Assembly (NCBI RefSeq): GCF_026153205.1
Contig: NZ_JAPFBW010000034.1
Location: 1 to 64,000 of the forward strand
Direction of reading: 5' to 3'
DNA: 64,000 nt
Source of the DNA: Aquabacterium sp. A7-Y
GTDB lineage: Bacteria > Pseudomonadota > Gammaproteobacteria > Burkholderiales > Burkholderiaceae_C
The position numbers and the translations under genes were made by a program. Shown here piece after piece: positions 30,656 to 39,008 of this stretch; position 1 is the first letter of the stretch, and each line of letters starts with the position of its first letter. The notes below the pieces were generated by a model that saw only the letters and a list, made by a program, of their open reading frames with translations, searched no databases and was not told the DNA's origin.

Positions 30656-31201
30656 TTACAGCAGCACCACGCGTGACACCTGCTTGTCGCGCACCCAGCG
30701 CGCGATCTCCTCGATGGTCGCGTCCGAGGCCACCGCGATGCAACCCAGGGTCCAGTCCGTGGACGTGTTGAGAGCGCCCAGATGCCGCCACGCGCGCGCC
30801 GGCCCGTGCACGCCGATGGCGCTGCCGGTGTAGCCGCGCTGCGCCTGCTCGGGCGTGGGGTAGCCCACCGGGATGAAGATGCCGAACTGCTGAGAGGGTC
30901 GGGGGCGGCCCAGCGGGTAGCTGCCGAGCGGCGTTTTCGCGTCGCCTTCGCGGCGCTTGTCGATGCCGCCCGAGCCCAGCGCGACACGCCAGGTACGACG
31001 GCTTCTGCCGTCCTCGCACTGCCGCATCTCGTGGCTCGCGGTGCGCACCAGCAGCACGGTACCATGCCCGCGACACGGATCGGCCGGCGGTGCCGCGCCC
31101 GCCGGCAGTGCCGCCAGGGCCCCCAGCCACAAGGCCCGCAGCCGGCTGCAAGCCGGCAACGGACGGGCGCCACCCCGCCTCGGGGCATCAGGTGTTTGCA
31201 T
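30656..31201 (-). CDS. L,D-transpeptidase family protein (YkuD domain)
   Basis: Exported peptidoglycan-active enzyme of 181 aa. The ATG at 31201 follows AGAGGA; the longer open frame upstream is shadow. A signal peptide (LWLGALAALPAGAAP, about residues 22-40) leads into a YkuD fold with TPLGSYPLG, the substrate His in AIGVHGPA, and the catalytic Cys in TSTDWTLGCIAV. The DWTxGC form, rather than SHGC, is closer to the YafK group. Such proteins cross-link peptidoglycan, attach outer-membrane proteins or hydrolyse those links; which applies here is not clear. It is downstream of acyP on the same strand. Confidence 0.88.
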   Translation of the reverse strand: MQTPDAPRRGGARPLPACSRLRALWLGALAALPAGAAPPADPCRGHGTVLLVRTASHEMRQCEDGRSRRTWRVALGSGGIDKRREGDAKTPLGSYPLGRPRPSQQFGIFIPVGYPTPEQAQRGYTGSAIGVHGPARAWRHLGALNTSTDWTLGCIAVASDATIEEIARWVRDKQVSRVVLL

Positions 31202-31308
31202 GCTTGTTCCTCTCCCTCTCGGGTCAGCGGCGCTGCCGCGGCCCCGCACCGGCGCCAGTGTCACACAGCCGCTCGAGCCGGCGGCCTGAGGCTGCACCGG
31301 CCAGCGAC

Positions 31309-31599
31309 TCAGGCCACCTCGAAGCCGGACCGGCCGCCGGCCGCCGCCTCCGAGCGGCTGACCGCCTCGACCTGAGCCGAGGGCGGGCCGTGCTGCAGCC
31401 AGGCAGCGAGTGCTTCGACGGCGTCGGGCGCACCTTCGGCCAGCACCTCGACACTGCCGTCCGGCAGGTTGCGGGCCAGGCCGCGAAGTTCCAGGCGCTG
31501 GGCCTGGCGGCAGGTGGCAGCTCGAAAGCCGACACCTTGGACCAAGCCGCGCACCACAAAACGGGCGGCCACCGGAGAGGAGGAGGGAATGGGCGACAT
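31309..31599 (-). CDS. acyP: Acylphosphatase
   Basis: Small enzyme of 96 aa that hydrolyses acyl phosphates. The phosphate-binding loop [14 protein letters not shown] contains the catalytic arginine, and the catalytic asparagine lies in [15 protein letters not shown]. The size is standard. The start at 31599 leaves a short Ser/Pro N-terminus. It is divergent from the lipoprotein gene with 117 bp between starts. Confidence 0.93.
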   Translation of the reverse strand: MSPIPSSSPVAARFVVRGLVQGVGFRAATCRQAQRLELRGLARNLPDGSVEVLAEGAPDAVEALAAWLQHGPPSAQVEAVSRSEAAAGGRSGFEVA

Positions 31600-31716
31600 G
31601 CCCGCAGTATGAAGAATTCCGGTGCCCCTGCGCGGACATACGTTGACGCGGGACACCGGCCGCCGCAAGCATGCACCCATGAGAACCGTCTTCACACCCC
31701 CAGGAGGAACCCCGAC

Positions 31717-32154
31717 ATGAGCATTGACAGCTTGACTCTCCCGCGCCGCCTCGTGCTCTGCGCCCCACTGCTGACCCTGCTTGTCGCGTGCAGCAGTGCC
31801 ACGCCGCCGGCCGCGGCCGACACCCAGACACCCCCGGCTGTCGCCTCGTCGCCACAGACGCTGATGCGCGAGATCGAAGCCGAAACCGCCAACGCCGCCT
31901 GCACTTCGGACGCGCAATGCCACACGCTGCCCGTCGGCGCCAAGGCCTGCGGCGGGCCCGAGCGCTACATCCCCTACTCCAGCGCCGGCAGCAACGCCGA
32001 CCGTCTCGCCGCCCTGTCGCAGGCCTATGCCCAGGCCCGGCGTGAGCAGCATGCCGGCGGCGGCATGCTCTCGACCTGCTCCATCGTGCCCGACCCGGGC
32101 GCTGCCTGCCGTGCCGGGCAATGTGTGCTGCGCGACGCCGCGCCGGCCAGCTGA
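31717..32154 (+). CDS. Cysteine-rich putative lipoprotein, function unknown
   Basis: Lipoprotein of 145 aa. AGGAGG at 31702-31707 precedes the ATG. A signal peptide with lipobox (LLTLLVAC) puts the acylated Cys near residue 28. The mature domain has paired cysteines in the pattern [25 protein letters not shown] and GQCV, suggesting three disulfides, and a central [21 protein letters not shown]. The residue after the Cys is Ser, so outer-membrane sorting is likely. I do not recognise a named family. Confidence 0.82.
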   Translation: MSIDSLTLPRRLVLCAPLLTLLVACSSATPPAAADTQTPPAVASSPQTLMREIEAETANAACTSDAQCHTLPVGAKACGGPERYIPYSSAGSNADRLAALSQAYAQARREQHAGGGMLSTCSIVPDPGAACRAGQCVLRDAAPAS

Positions 32155-32190
32155 GGCCCCGCGAGGCCGGCCGCAGGGCGGGAGCTCGAC

Positions 32191-35100
32191 TTACCGCCCT
32201 GACGGCGTGACGGCCTTGCGGCCTGCGGCGACGGCCCTGCCCGCCGCAGCGCCATGGCTGTCAACGAACACCAGGCTTTGGCCGACCTCGCTGCCCGCGC
32301 CATCGCTGAAAACCACGGCACCGAGGTAACGCCGGCCGGCGGCCACCGACCAGCCCAGCCCGACCGAGGCCGTGCCGCCCAGCTCGACGCGCGAGGGCGA
32401 TACGGCGCGCAGTGAACCGGGGGCCTGCCCGGCCGCCCGCGGCACCAGCACCCAGTCGGACAGCGTGAACCCGGCCTGCCCGCCCTGCGGCGCGAAGCCC
32501 AGCACGCAGGCGCTGTAGCTGCCGGACACCGGTCGCTCCAGGGTCACTTCCTCGCTCGCGGTGGCACCGGCGCTGGCCCCGACCAAGGCGCCATTCAGGT
32601 AGACCTCCAGGTCGAGGTCGTCCTTGCCGCCACCGCTGGTGTCCTCGTCGAACAGCGCGAAGCGGGCATACAGCGCGCCGCTGTTCACCACCACGGGGAA
32701 ACAGGTGCTGCCGCCCGCCGCGACGCTGCCGCGCTGCTGGCGCGCCGGCTCGAGCCCGATCGGCGTCGCGGCCAGCCGGCCCGCGAAGCCGCTGCCTACC
32801 GTGAAGACCTGGGTGCCGGCCGGTCGCGTGTCCTCGATCTGGCGGGGCACGCTGAGCGCGAGTGCGCGCGCCGCGATGGGGCTGCGCACCGGTTGGCCGC
32901 CGTCGCTCCAGACCAGCTCGCCGAAGCGCCAGTCGCGCAGCGGCGCGCCGCTGCGCGAGAGCCACACCGAGAAGCTGGCGCTCTGCCCCGGCTGCAGCGT
33001 CAGGCGCGCCGGCTCGACCTGGACGCTGAAGCCGGGCAGGCTGGCGCTCGCGACATAGCTCGCCTGCGAGGTCCCGAGGTGGGTGACGCTGCGCCGCACG
33101 CGGACGCGGCCGACCACCTCGGCGGCGATCGAGGGCAGGTTGAGATCGTAGGGCGGCGCCGCCCCGTGGGTCGCGCAGCTCGGCGCATCGGGCGCCAGCG
33201 CACCGATTCCGCACAGGAAACGCAGGTAGTCGGGCAGACCCGCGTCGTAGACCAGGGTGGTCGCGGCGGCGGCGGACGGTCTCACGTGGCCCGCCCCATA
33301 TCCCCAGACATCGGCATCGGTGCTGCCTTCGGCCAGGCGCACGCCGCCGGTCGAGGTGAGCAGGGCCGACTTGAGGGCCGCCGGCGACCACCCGGGATGA
33401 CGCTGTTTCAGCAGCGCGGCGATGCCGGCGACATGCGGGCTGGACATCGAGGTGCCGGACAGGAAGGTCGCCGCCGCGGGCGGCTTGAGTGTGCCGGCAG
33501 CCACCGCGTCGTGCTCGGCCTGGGTTTCCGGTTGCCACGCATGGGCCGCCAGCACGCTGACACCCGGCGCGGTGAGGTCGGGCTTGAGCAGGTTGGCGTT
33601 GGCCAGGTTGGGGCCGCGCGAGGAAAAGTCGGCCATCACCGGCGCGACGACGTCGCTCGCCTGCGCCGCGTGGCTCAGCGAGGCCGTCGCGCCGGCCGAC
33701 GCCGCGTAGCTGCGCACGGCATCGCGCACGCTGTCGGGCAGGTGCACCGTGGGCACGAAGTGGGCGTCGTCGATCAGGTCACCGGACGCCGGGTTGAGCA
33801 GCACCATGCCGGCGCCGCCGGCCCGCAGCACCTCCTCGCTCTTCTCGACCCGGGCATTGGTGCCGCGGTCGCACACCACGATGCGCCCGGCCGCCCGGGC
33901 CGGGTCCAGGCTGCCCGCGAAACACAGCCGCGCGTCGGTGTTGCTGTCATCGAACGGCGGCTTGAGCGCCACCGCGGTGGACAAGACCAGCGCACGCTTC
34001 GGCAGCCCGCGCGACAAGGAGGGCCCCCGGTAGCTCGTGCCGTTGCCCAGGGTGAGCGTGGCGACCGAGAGCCGGTCATGGGTCGAGGCCGCCACCGTGG
34101 TGAGCCAGGGGCTCATGTGCGCCACGGTGTTGGCAGGGCCGTCGTTGCCCGCCGAGGCCGCGACGAAAACACCGGCCGCGGCGGCGTTGAGGAACGCCAC
34201 CTCGACCGGGTCGAGAAAGCTGCTGCGCGTGCCGCTGATGGAGAAGTTGATGACATCCACGCCGTCGGCCACCGCCTGGTCGATGGCCGCGACGCTGTCG
34301 CCGGTCCAGCAGTTGATGTCCGGCTCGCCGGTGGCCGGATCGGCCACCGCCCAGCACGCCTTGTAGGCCGCGATGCGGGCACGCGGCGCCATGCCCGAGA
34401 TGCTGCCGGCCGGTACGCCATTGATCACCGTATCGACGCCGGCATTGCCGCCCGCCGTCGAGGCCGTATGGCTGCCGTGCCCGTCCTGGTCACGCGGCGA
34501 GGGCCAGTCGCGCCAGTGCAGCGCCAGGCCGGTGGCACGGAAGGAGAGGTCGAAAAACTGCGCACCGATCAGCTTGTCGTTGCAGAACGCGCGGGTGAAG
34601 CCGGGCCCGGCCTGGCAGCTGCCGCGCCAGCGCGCCGGCGGCGGGCCGTAGGCCCAAGCGCCTCCGGGCGCATCCGCGAAGGACGGGTTCTCGGGCCAGA
34701 TGCCGGTGTCCACGATGCCGATGATGACGTCCTCGCCGCGCAGCGGCCGGGCCGCGGCGTCGGTCTGCGACCACAGGCCGCCCGGCGTCGCGAGGCCCAG
34801 GAAAACCGGCGTGCGGCTGGTGTCGGGCTTGCGCGGCAGGTCGGCCGTCACGGCGACAACCACCCTGCTGGCCTTGAGCTTCTGCACCTCGGCATCGCTG
34901 AGCAGCGCCGAGAAGCCGTTGAAGGCCACGCTGTAGCGGTGCAGCACGGGCGCGCCGGCCACCAGCGACAGCGCCTGCTGGCGCCGCGCCTCCAGGTGAT
35001 CGAGGTAGGAGCGCACGCCCGTGGCCTGGATGTCGAAACGCGCACCGGGCGCCGGACGCGTCGCGGCATGGCCGCCGACCGTGCCGTTGTAGGCCGCGGC

Positions 35101-35211
35101 CGGCGCATCGGCGAGCTGGACGATATAGGGCTTGCGGGCGGCCTGCTGGGCGCCGGCCTGCCAGGCCGCGACCGAGAGTGCCAGCGCGAGGGTGGTCTGA
35201 AGCCATCTCAT
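32191..35211 (-). CDS. Secreted S8 (subtilisin-like) serine peptidase with propeptide and PA insert
   Basis: Exported protease of 1006 aa. Signal peptide at residues 1-22 (ending AWQAGAQ), an I9-type propeptide (about 28-125), then the catalytic domain with D168 (GIVDTGIW), H245 (DQDGHGSHT) and S588 (SGTSMSSPHVAG). A protease-associated insert lies between His and Ser (about 390-470). C-terminal Fn3-like and beta-sandwich regions follow. The start at 35211 is the one that gives a proper signal peptide. It carries no PEP-CTERM tag itself. It lies 19 bp downstream of the PEP-CTERM gene on the same strand, so the two are probably cotranscribed. Confidence 0.94.
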   Translation of the reverse strand: MRWLQTTLALALSVAAWQAGAQQAARKPYIVQLADAPAAAYNGTVGGHAATRPAPGARFDIQATGVRSYLDHLEARRQQALSLVAGAPVLHRYSVAFNGFSALLSDAEVQKLKASRVVVAVTADLPRKPDTSRTPVFLGLATPGGLWSQTDAAARPLRGEDVIIGIVDTGIWPENPSFADAPGGAWAYGPPPARWRGSCQAGPGFTRAFCNDKLIGAQFFDLSFRATGLALHWRDWPSPRDQDGHGSHTASTAGGNAGVDTVINGVPAGSISGMAPRARIAAYKACWAVADPATGEPDINCWTGDSVAAIDQAVADGVDVINFSISGTRSSFLDPVEVAFLNAAAAGVFVAASAGNDGPANTVAHMSPWLTTVAASTHDRLSVATLTLGNGTSYRGPSLSRGLPKRALVLSTAVALKPPFDDSNTDARLCFAGSLDPARAAGRIVVCDRGTNARVEKSEEVLRAGGAGMVLLNPASGDLIDDAHFVPTVHLPDSVRDAVRSYAASAGATASLSHAAQASDVVAPVMADFSSRGPNLANANLLKPDLTAPGVSVLAAHAWQPETQAEHDAVAAGTLKPPAAATFLSGTSMSSPHVAGIAALLKQRHPGWSPAALKSALLTSTGGVRLAEGSTDADVWGYGAGHVRPSAAAATTLVYDAGLPDYLRFLCGIGALAPDAPSCATHGAAPPYDLNLPSIAAEVVGRVRVRRSVTHLGTSQASYVASASLPGFSVQVEPARLTLQPGQSASFSVWLSRSGAPLRDWRFGELVWSDGGQPVRSPIAARALALSVPRQIEDTRPAGTQVFTVGSGFAGRLAATPIGLEPARQQRGSVAAGGSTCFPVVVNSGALYARFALFDEDTSGGGKDDLDLEVYLNGALVGASAGATASEEVTLERPVSGSYSACVLGFAPQGGQAGFTLSDWVLVPRAAGQAPGSLRAVSPSRVELGGTASVGLGWSVAAGRRYLGAVVFSDGAGSEVGQSLVFVDSHGAAAGRAVAAGRKAVTPSGR

Positions 35212-35230
35212 GACAGCACCTCCCCGGCGT

Positions 35231-35932
35231 TCAGGCCGCGCTGCGGGCACCGGCGCCCGCGCGACGACCGAAACCCGCGAGTCCGCCCAGACCCAGCGCC
35301 AACAGCACCACGCTCCCAGGCTCCGGCACCGGCACGAGCGACAGGTTGTCGAGCGCGAACTGGCCCAGGTTGCCGGACGGGTTGAGGCAGGCGCCGCCTT
35401 CGCCATAGATGCAGGCGAAAAAGTCGATCGAGCTCACCGCGCCGAAGGCGCCGAGGGCCGCCCCCGCGAAACTCTGGAAGGCGAAGCTGCCGTCGGCTCC
35501 GCTCTGCCCCAGGTCCCAGGACGAGAAGACGCGGGCGCCTGCGGTGGTGGTGGCCTGCAGCACCAGCTGGCCGCCAGCGACGCCGCTGCCGAACTTCAGG
35601 GGCGCCACCAGCGCGGCGTCGAATCCGAGCAGGCTGAAAGCCCCTCCGTCACTGCGCTCCAGCACCAGCCGGCTGTCGTTGAAACCGCCATAAAACTGGG
35701 TGTCGTTGCCGCTCGGGCAGACCACGATGAAACAGCCGGCCGCGCTGTCGATGCTGCCGAAGTCGCCGCCCACGCTGAAACGCCAGCCGTCCTGCTGGAA
35801 GTCCTCGCCATCGGCATACAGGCCGGGCGCCACGGCTTCGAAATCGAGCACCTCGGCCTGCGCCGGCAGGAGGGCCGAGGCGCACAAGGCCAGCAGCGCC
35901 GCCAGGCTGCGGCTGGAAAGCTTCTTCGACAT
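35231..35932 (-). CDS. PEP-CTERM sorting domain protein
   Basis: Exported protein of 233 aa. Signal peptide (LAALLALCASALLPAQA, cleaved near residue 26), a beta-rich body with two cysteines (GCFIVVC) and later CIYGEGGAC, and a C-terminal PEP-CTERM tail: VPEPGS, a hydrophobic helix (VVLLALGLGGLAGF), then arginines. Such tails are processed by exosortase EpsH, and the proteins are linked to exopolysaccharide. No exosortase is in this window. The body is not a recognisable enzyme. It is the first gene of a probable pair with the downstream subtilase. Confidence 0.9.
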   Translation of the reverse strand: MSKKLSSRSLAALLALCASALLPAQAEVLDFEAVAPGLYADGEDFQQDGWRFSVGGDFGSIDSAAGCFIVVCPSGNDTQFYGGFNDSRLVLERSDGGAFSLLGFDAALVAPLKFGSGVAGGQLVLQATTTAGARVFSSWDLGQSGADGSFAFQSFAGAALGAFGAVSSIDFFACIYGEGGACLNPSGNLGQFALDNLSLVPVPEPGSVVLLALGLGGLAGFGRRAGAGARSAA

Positions 35933-36268
35933 GGATCACCTTTTGAGTAGACCGCACGCGCAGGACGACACCCATCGTGTCGCCGGGCGTCACGGGGAGG
36001 AAGCAAGGGTTGGGGGTACGACAGACTGCGGGGCGCTCGGCAAGCACTATTGATGCCAGAGGCGCGCTGCGTGGAGCACGCCGCTCCCAGCTCGTCCTGC
36101 GAGCTCACAAAGGGGGGACGGGTCAAGCGGCACGGGATGTTTGGAGGGCGCAGGCCCCCTTTTCATTTGTGCCAGCGTGGCGCAGCGCGCGCGCCGCGCC
36201 CTGTACCGGGGCGGACCAGCCGCCTGCCGGTGCGCAGGCCAGGGCCGGCAGCAGACTGTGCCGCGCCT
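35933..36268. other. Intergenic region upstream of the PEP-CTERM gene
   Basis: 336 bp with no supportable gene. It holds an inverted repeat CGACAC (35966-35971) and GTGTCG (35977-35982), close to the PEP-CTERM start. The promoter of the PEP-CTERM/subtilase pair must lie here, but no clear -35/-10 pair is visible. Confidence 0.45.
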
Positions 36269-37123
36269 TCAGTCCGATGTGTCGGGCCTGTCGACGGGCG
36301 ACGGCGCCGGGCGATGCGCCAGGTAGTGGCGCAGGATGGCCTGCTCCACCTTGACCCGCTCGTTGGGCCGGCACACATAACGCAGCGCGAGTGTCGCCTG
36401 CTTCGCATCGCCCAGTTCGATGATCACACGCGGCTCGGCCGAGGGCAGGTCGACGTTGCTGATCTGCTCCAGGCGGCTCAGGTGGGCATTGGCCTCGGTC
36501 CGCCACGGCTCGCAGATCTCGCCCGCGGCCTCCAGCAGCACGGCTTCGTGCGCCAGCAGGTCGTCGGTCGGCTCCAGGCCCAGGTGCAGCAGATGCACGA
36601 CGAACTGGCCGGTCACGCTCAGGTTGCGCACCGGCTGGGTCAGCAGCATCGCGTTCGGGACGGTGACGGTGCGGCCGGTCGCCTGGTGGCCTTCGAGGGT
36701 CTCGATCAGGGTGGTGCACATCGCATCGATGTCGACCACCCGGCCGCCGGCGGTGCCGATCTGGATGTAGTCGCCGAGGCGGTAAGGCCGCGAGATGGTC
36801 ATCATCGCGAAGCCGAGGAAATTGGAGATGGCCTCCTTGCTGACGATCAGCATGGCGCCCGCCACCGCGGCCAGCGACAGCGCGAAGCCGGCGATCTTGG
36901 AGAACCAGATCGCGGCCACCGCGACCAGCGCGGCCAGGATGATCACGTTGCGGCTCAGCACGAAACGCTCGCGCTTCTCGGCCATGGAACCGGCGCGATT
37001 GATCAGGTGCTTCTGCGACAGCCGCAGCACGGCGGTCGCGCCGATCATCACGGCCAGCGTCAGCGTGAGGCGCAAGGAATCACCGACCGCAAAACGATGG
37101 AGAAGCTCGACGAGTTGCTGCAT
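36269..37123 (-). CDS. MscS-family small-conductance mechanosensitive channel
   Basis: Inner-membrane channel of 284 aa that opens on membrane tension. TM helices lie at about residues 15-35 (LTLTLAVMIGATAVLRL), 48-70 (VIILAALVAVAAIWF) and 75-95. The pore/TM3 region (SLAAVAGAMLIVSKEAISNFLGFAMM) is followed by the beta domain (RPYRLGDYIQIG, VVDIDAMCTTLIE, VPNAMLLTQPVRNLS). The C-terminus is short and Pro/Asp-rich. The start at 37123 is chosen because the longer frame runs into the repeat array. It is a single gene with no operon partner. Confidence 0.9.
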   Translation of the reverse strand: MQQLVELLHRFAVGDSLRLTLTLAVMIGATAVLRLSQKHLINRAGSMAEKRERFVLSRNVIILAALVAVAAIWFSKIAGFALSLAAVAGAMLIVSKEAISNFLGFAMMTISRPYRLGDYIQIGTAGGRVVDIDAMCTTLIETLEGHQATGRTVTVPNAMLLTQPVRNLSVTGQFVVHLLHLGLEPTDDLLAHEAVLLEAAGEICEPWRTEANAHLSRLEQISNVDLPSAEPRVIIELGDAKQATLALRYVCRPNERVKVEQAILRHYLAHRPAPSPVDRPDTSD

Positions 37124-37676
37124 GGAGACATGGATGACGCGAAGGGGAGGATTGTGCCTTCGCCACCATTGGCGGCGTCGCTGCTCCGCCCTGCGGCCCT
37201 GAAGAGCGGCTCGACGGCAAGGGGCGTGAGCCCCGCCCGGCCGCCCGAAGGGGCTCACACCGTAGTGCACAGCACGGAGGTTATCCAACCAGCCCCGCCC
37301 GGCCGCCCGAAGGGGCTCGCACCGCAGTGCGCAGCACGGAGGTTATCCAATGAGCCCCGCCCGGCCGCCCGAAGGGGCTCGCACCGCAGTGCGCAGCACG
37401 GAGGTTATCCAGTGAGCCCCCCAAACCATAGGGAGAGACGGCACCACCGGTCTGCCGCAGCATGCGAATCCCGCCCTGCCTGCAAGCTCGGCAACGGCTG
37501 AGATACCGGTTCCGCATTGCAGGCCACGCTTGTCTGCACCCTCGAGGCACCGGCCTGCGCCGGCGCCGGCTGTCTTGGGTTGCACTTGCAGCGGGAGGCC
37601 GGCCTTGACGGCCGACTCCCCTTGCGCCTCTTGACCCGAACGCCCTGCTCCAGGGAGACCAGAACAAGGAAACAAG
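37124..37676. other. Intergenic region holding the 62-bp repeat array
   Basis: 553 bp between the divergent MscS and zinc-ribbon genes. It contains three tandem 62-bp repeats (37229-37414), then about 260 bp without a supportable gene up to a GGAGACC near 37656. Confidence 0.6.
37229..37414. repeat. Tandem array of three 62-bp intergenic repeats
   Basis: Copies at 37229-37290, 37291-37352 and 37353-37414, each exactly 62 bp, beginning AGCCCCGCCCGGCCGCCCGA and ending near GGAGGTTATCCA. Copies 2 and 3 are almost identical; copy 1 differs at a few sites. The first bases of a fourth unit (AGCCCC) follow copy 3. Each unit contains an inverted repeat GAGCCCC...GGGGCTC, and copies 2-3 contain a second hairpin, CGCAC-CGCA-GTGCG. 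A fourth full copy lies inverted at 57667-57728. Confidence 0.9.
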
Positions 37677-38744
37677 ATGTTCAGATGTGAGAGATGCGGT
37701 TGGACCTCGCCGACCATGACCGTGCGATGCAAAAACGCCGGTTGCGGCATGGCTGGAACGATGCGGCTTGCGCCCGACACCGAAGACACCGCCGAGCCGG
37801 CCAGCCAGCAGCCGGTGCGACCCGTCGCTCCGGTCCGGCCCCAGGTGCCGGCCAAGCCCGCCCGGCTGTCGCAGCTCCCGGTCCGGACCGCGCAGCCGCA
37901 GCAGCCGCAGCAGGTCCTGGCCCCGCAAGTCGGCACTTCCGCGCAGCCGGCGCCGGTGCTGCAGAAGATCGCCAGCGCTCAGCCCGTCACCCTCGCGCCG
38001 CCGGTCACCCGCGTGACGAAGCCGCCCCTGGCTGTGAACCAGAGCCTGCCCTCGGGATCGGCCAGCGGCGGCTCCACGGCGGTGGTGGCCCGTCGCTCCA
38101 GTGCGGGCGGTGCAGCTGTCGCCGAGATCCTGAAGACGTACGAGAAGCACGGCTTGTGGCTGCGCAGCGTGCAGATCAAGAACTGCCAGTGCGTCACCGA
38201 GCCCGACACGGCGCCGCAGGCCAGCACACGCTCGGTGGCGGGCATGTATGCCGATTCGTGGACCTACGCGCACCCGCGCATCGCGCAGTACCTCTTCCAG
38301 CTCCACCCCACCGAGGGCAAGCGCGCGGTCGGACTGATCGTCGACTGGACCCAGACTGCCGATCGGTATGTGGAGTACGCGCTCAAGGACATGTCCTCGA
38401 ACAAGAAGTTCGGCGACAAGGACGTCGCCCAGACCCCGGACAAGACCGCCATCGACATGGCCGAGATCCTGCGCCAGCTGGCCGGCCAACCCAATGTGGA
38501 ACACAACGAGGTGCGCAGCTGCCAGATCCGCAAGGAGGCGCTGGTGGGGCTGATCTGGAGCCCCATCCTGAGGCCGACCCCGCTCTCCGATGGCGGCGTC
38601 ACCTGGCAAGACAGCAAGGACAAGTTCGAGAAGCTGGTCCGCGCCTTGAAGGCGGCCGGCGCGGCCCAGAACGGCCTGCCGGTCTTCACCTATGAAGTGA
38701 CGGGGGGCGGCATGGTCCTCAGCCCGCTCGACTTCATCGCCTAG
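37677..38744 (+). CDS. Zinc-ribbon protein with Pro-rich linker and unknown C-terminal domain
   Basis: Protein of 355 aa with no family I can name. The first 27 residues form a zinc ribbon: C4 and C7 (FRCERCGW), then C18 and C23 (VRCKNAGCG). Residues about 35-145 are Pro/Gln/Ala-rich and likely disordered. A folded C-terminal domain (about 148-355) begins AVAEILKTYEKHGLWLRSVQ and includes CQC, WTYAHPRIAQYLFQLHPTEG, a GLIVDWTQTADRYVEYALKD segment and a final GGGMVLSPLDFI. There is no signal peptide or membrane helix. It converges with the HigA-like small gene 22 bp away. A nucleic-acid-binding role for the ribbon is only a guess. Confidence 0.78.
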   Translation: MFRCERCGWTSPTMTVRCKNAGCGMAGTMRLAPDTEDTAEPASQQPVRPVAPVRPQVPAKPARLSQLPVRTAQPQQPQQVLAPQVGTSAQPAPVLQKIASAQPVTLAPPVTRVTKPPLAVNQSLPSGSASGGSTAVVARRSSAGGAAVAEILKTYEKHGLWLRSVQIKNCQCVTEPDTAPQASTRSVAGMYADSWTYAHPRIAQYLFQLHPTEGKRAVGLIVDWTQTADRYVEYALKDMSSNKKFGDKDVAQTPDKTAIDMAEILRQLAGQPNVEHNEVRSCQIRKEALVGLIWSPILRPTPLSDGGVTWQDSKDKFEKLVRALKAAGAAQNGLPVFTYEVTGGGMVLSPLDFIA

Positions 38745-38766
38745 CCGGGCACCACCGGCCGGTTGT

Positions 38767-38988
38767 TCAGGCCGCCTGCAAGCCAGCGCCGCCCTGCCCC
38801 GGGGCAGCGCCGCTTTCGTAGGCCTCGATCAGAACGATCAGCAGGTCCATCTCCCGGCGCGCGCTCGCCGTCGCGGGCCCGCTCCACAAGGCATCGAAGC
38901 GGGCGGCGAGCCGGAGGTAGTCGGCTTCGCTGAGCGGGGTCTCCGGCTTCGGCAGTCCGGCTCCGGCGACGACTTCCATCTGCAACAT
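38767..38988 (-). CDS. Small protein resembling the N-terminal part of HigA antitoxins
   Basis: Protein of 73 aa with a strong ribosome site (GAGGAGG) just before ATG 38988. The stretch LSEADYLRLAARFDALW...EMDLLIVLIEAYE resembles the helical N-terminal segment of HigA-type antitoxins, which normally continue into an HTH domain. Here the frame ends about 15 residues later in Gly/Ala-rich sequence with no HTH, and no HigB-like toxin is adjacent. It could be a remnant or a stand-alone small protein. Read from memory of the family, so moderately sure. Confidence 0.6.
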   Translation of the reverse strand: MLQMEVVAGAGLPKPETPLSEADYLRLAARFDALWSGPATASARREMDLLIVLIEAYESGAAPGQGGAGLQAA

Positions 38989-39008
38989 GTCGGCCTCCTC
39001 GGCGCGGC

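Noticed and set aside
37343-37936. Minus-strand frames reading WITSVLRTAVRAPSGGRAGL repeatedly
   Set aside because: These are simply the 62-bp repeat translated; the repetition is explained by the DNA repeat.
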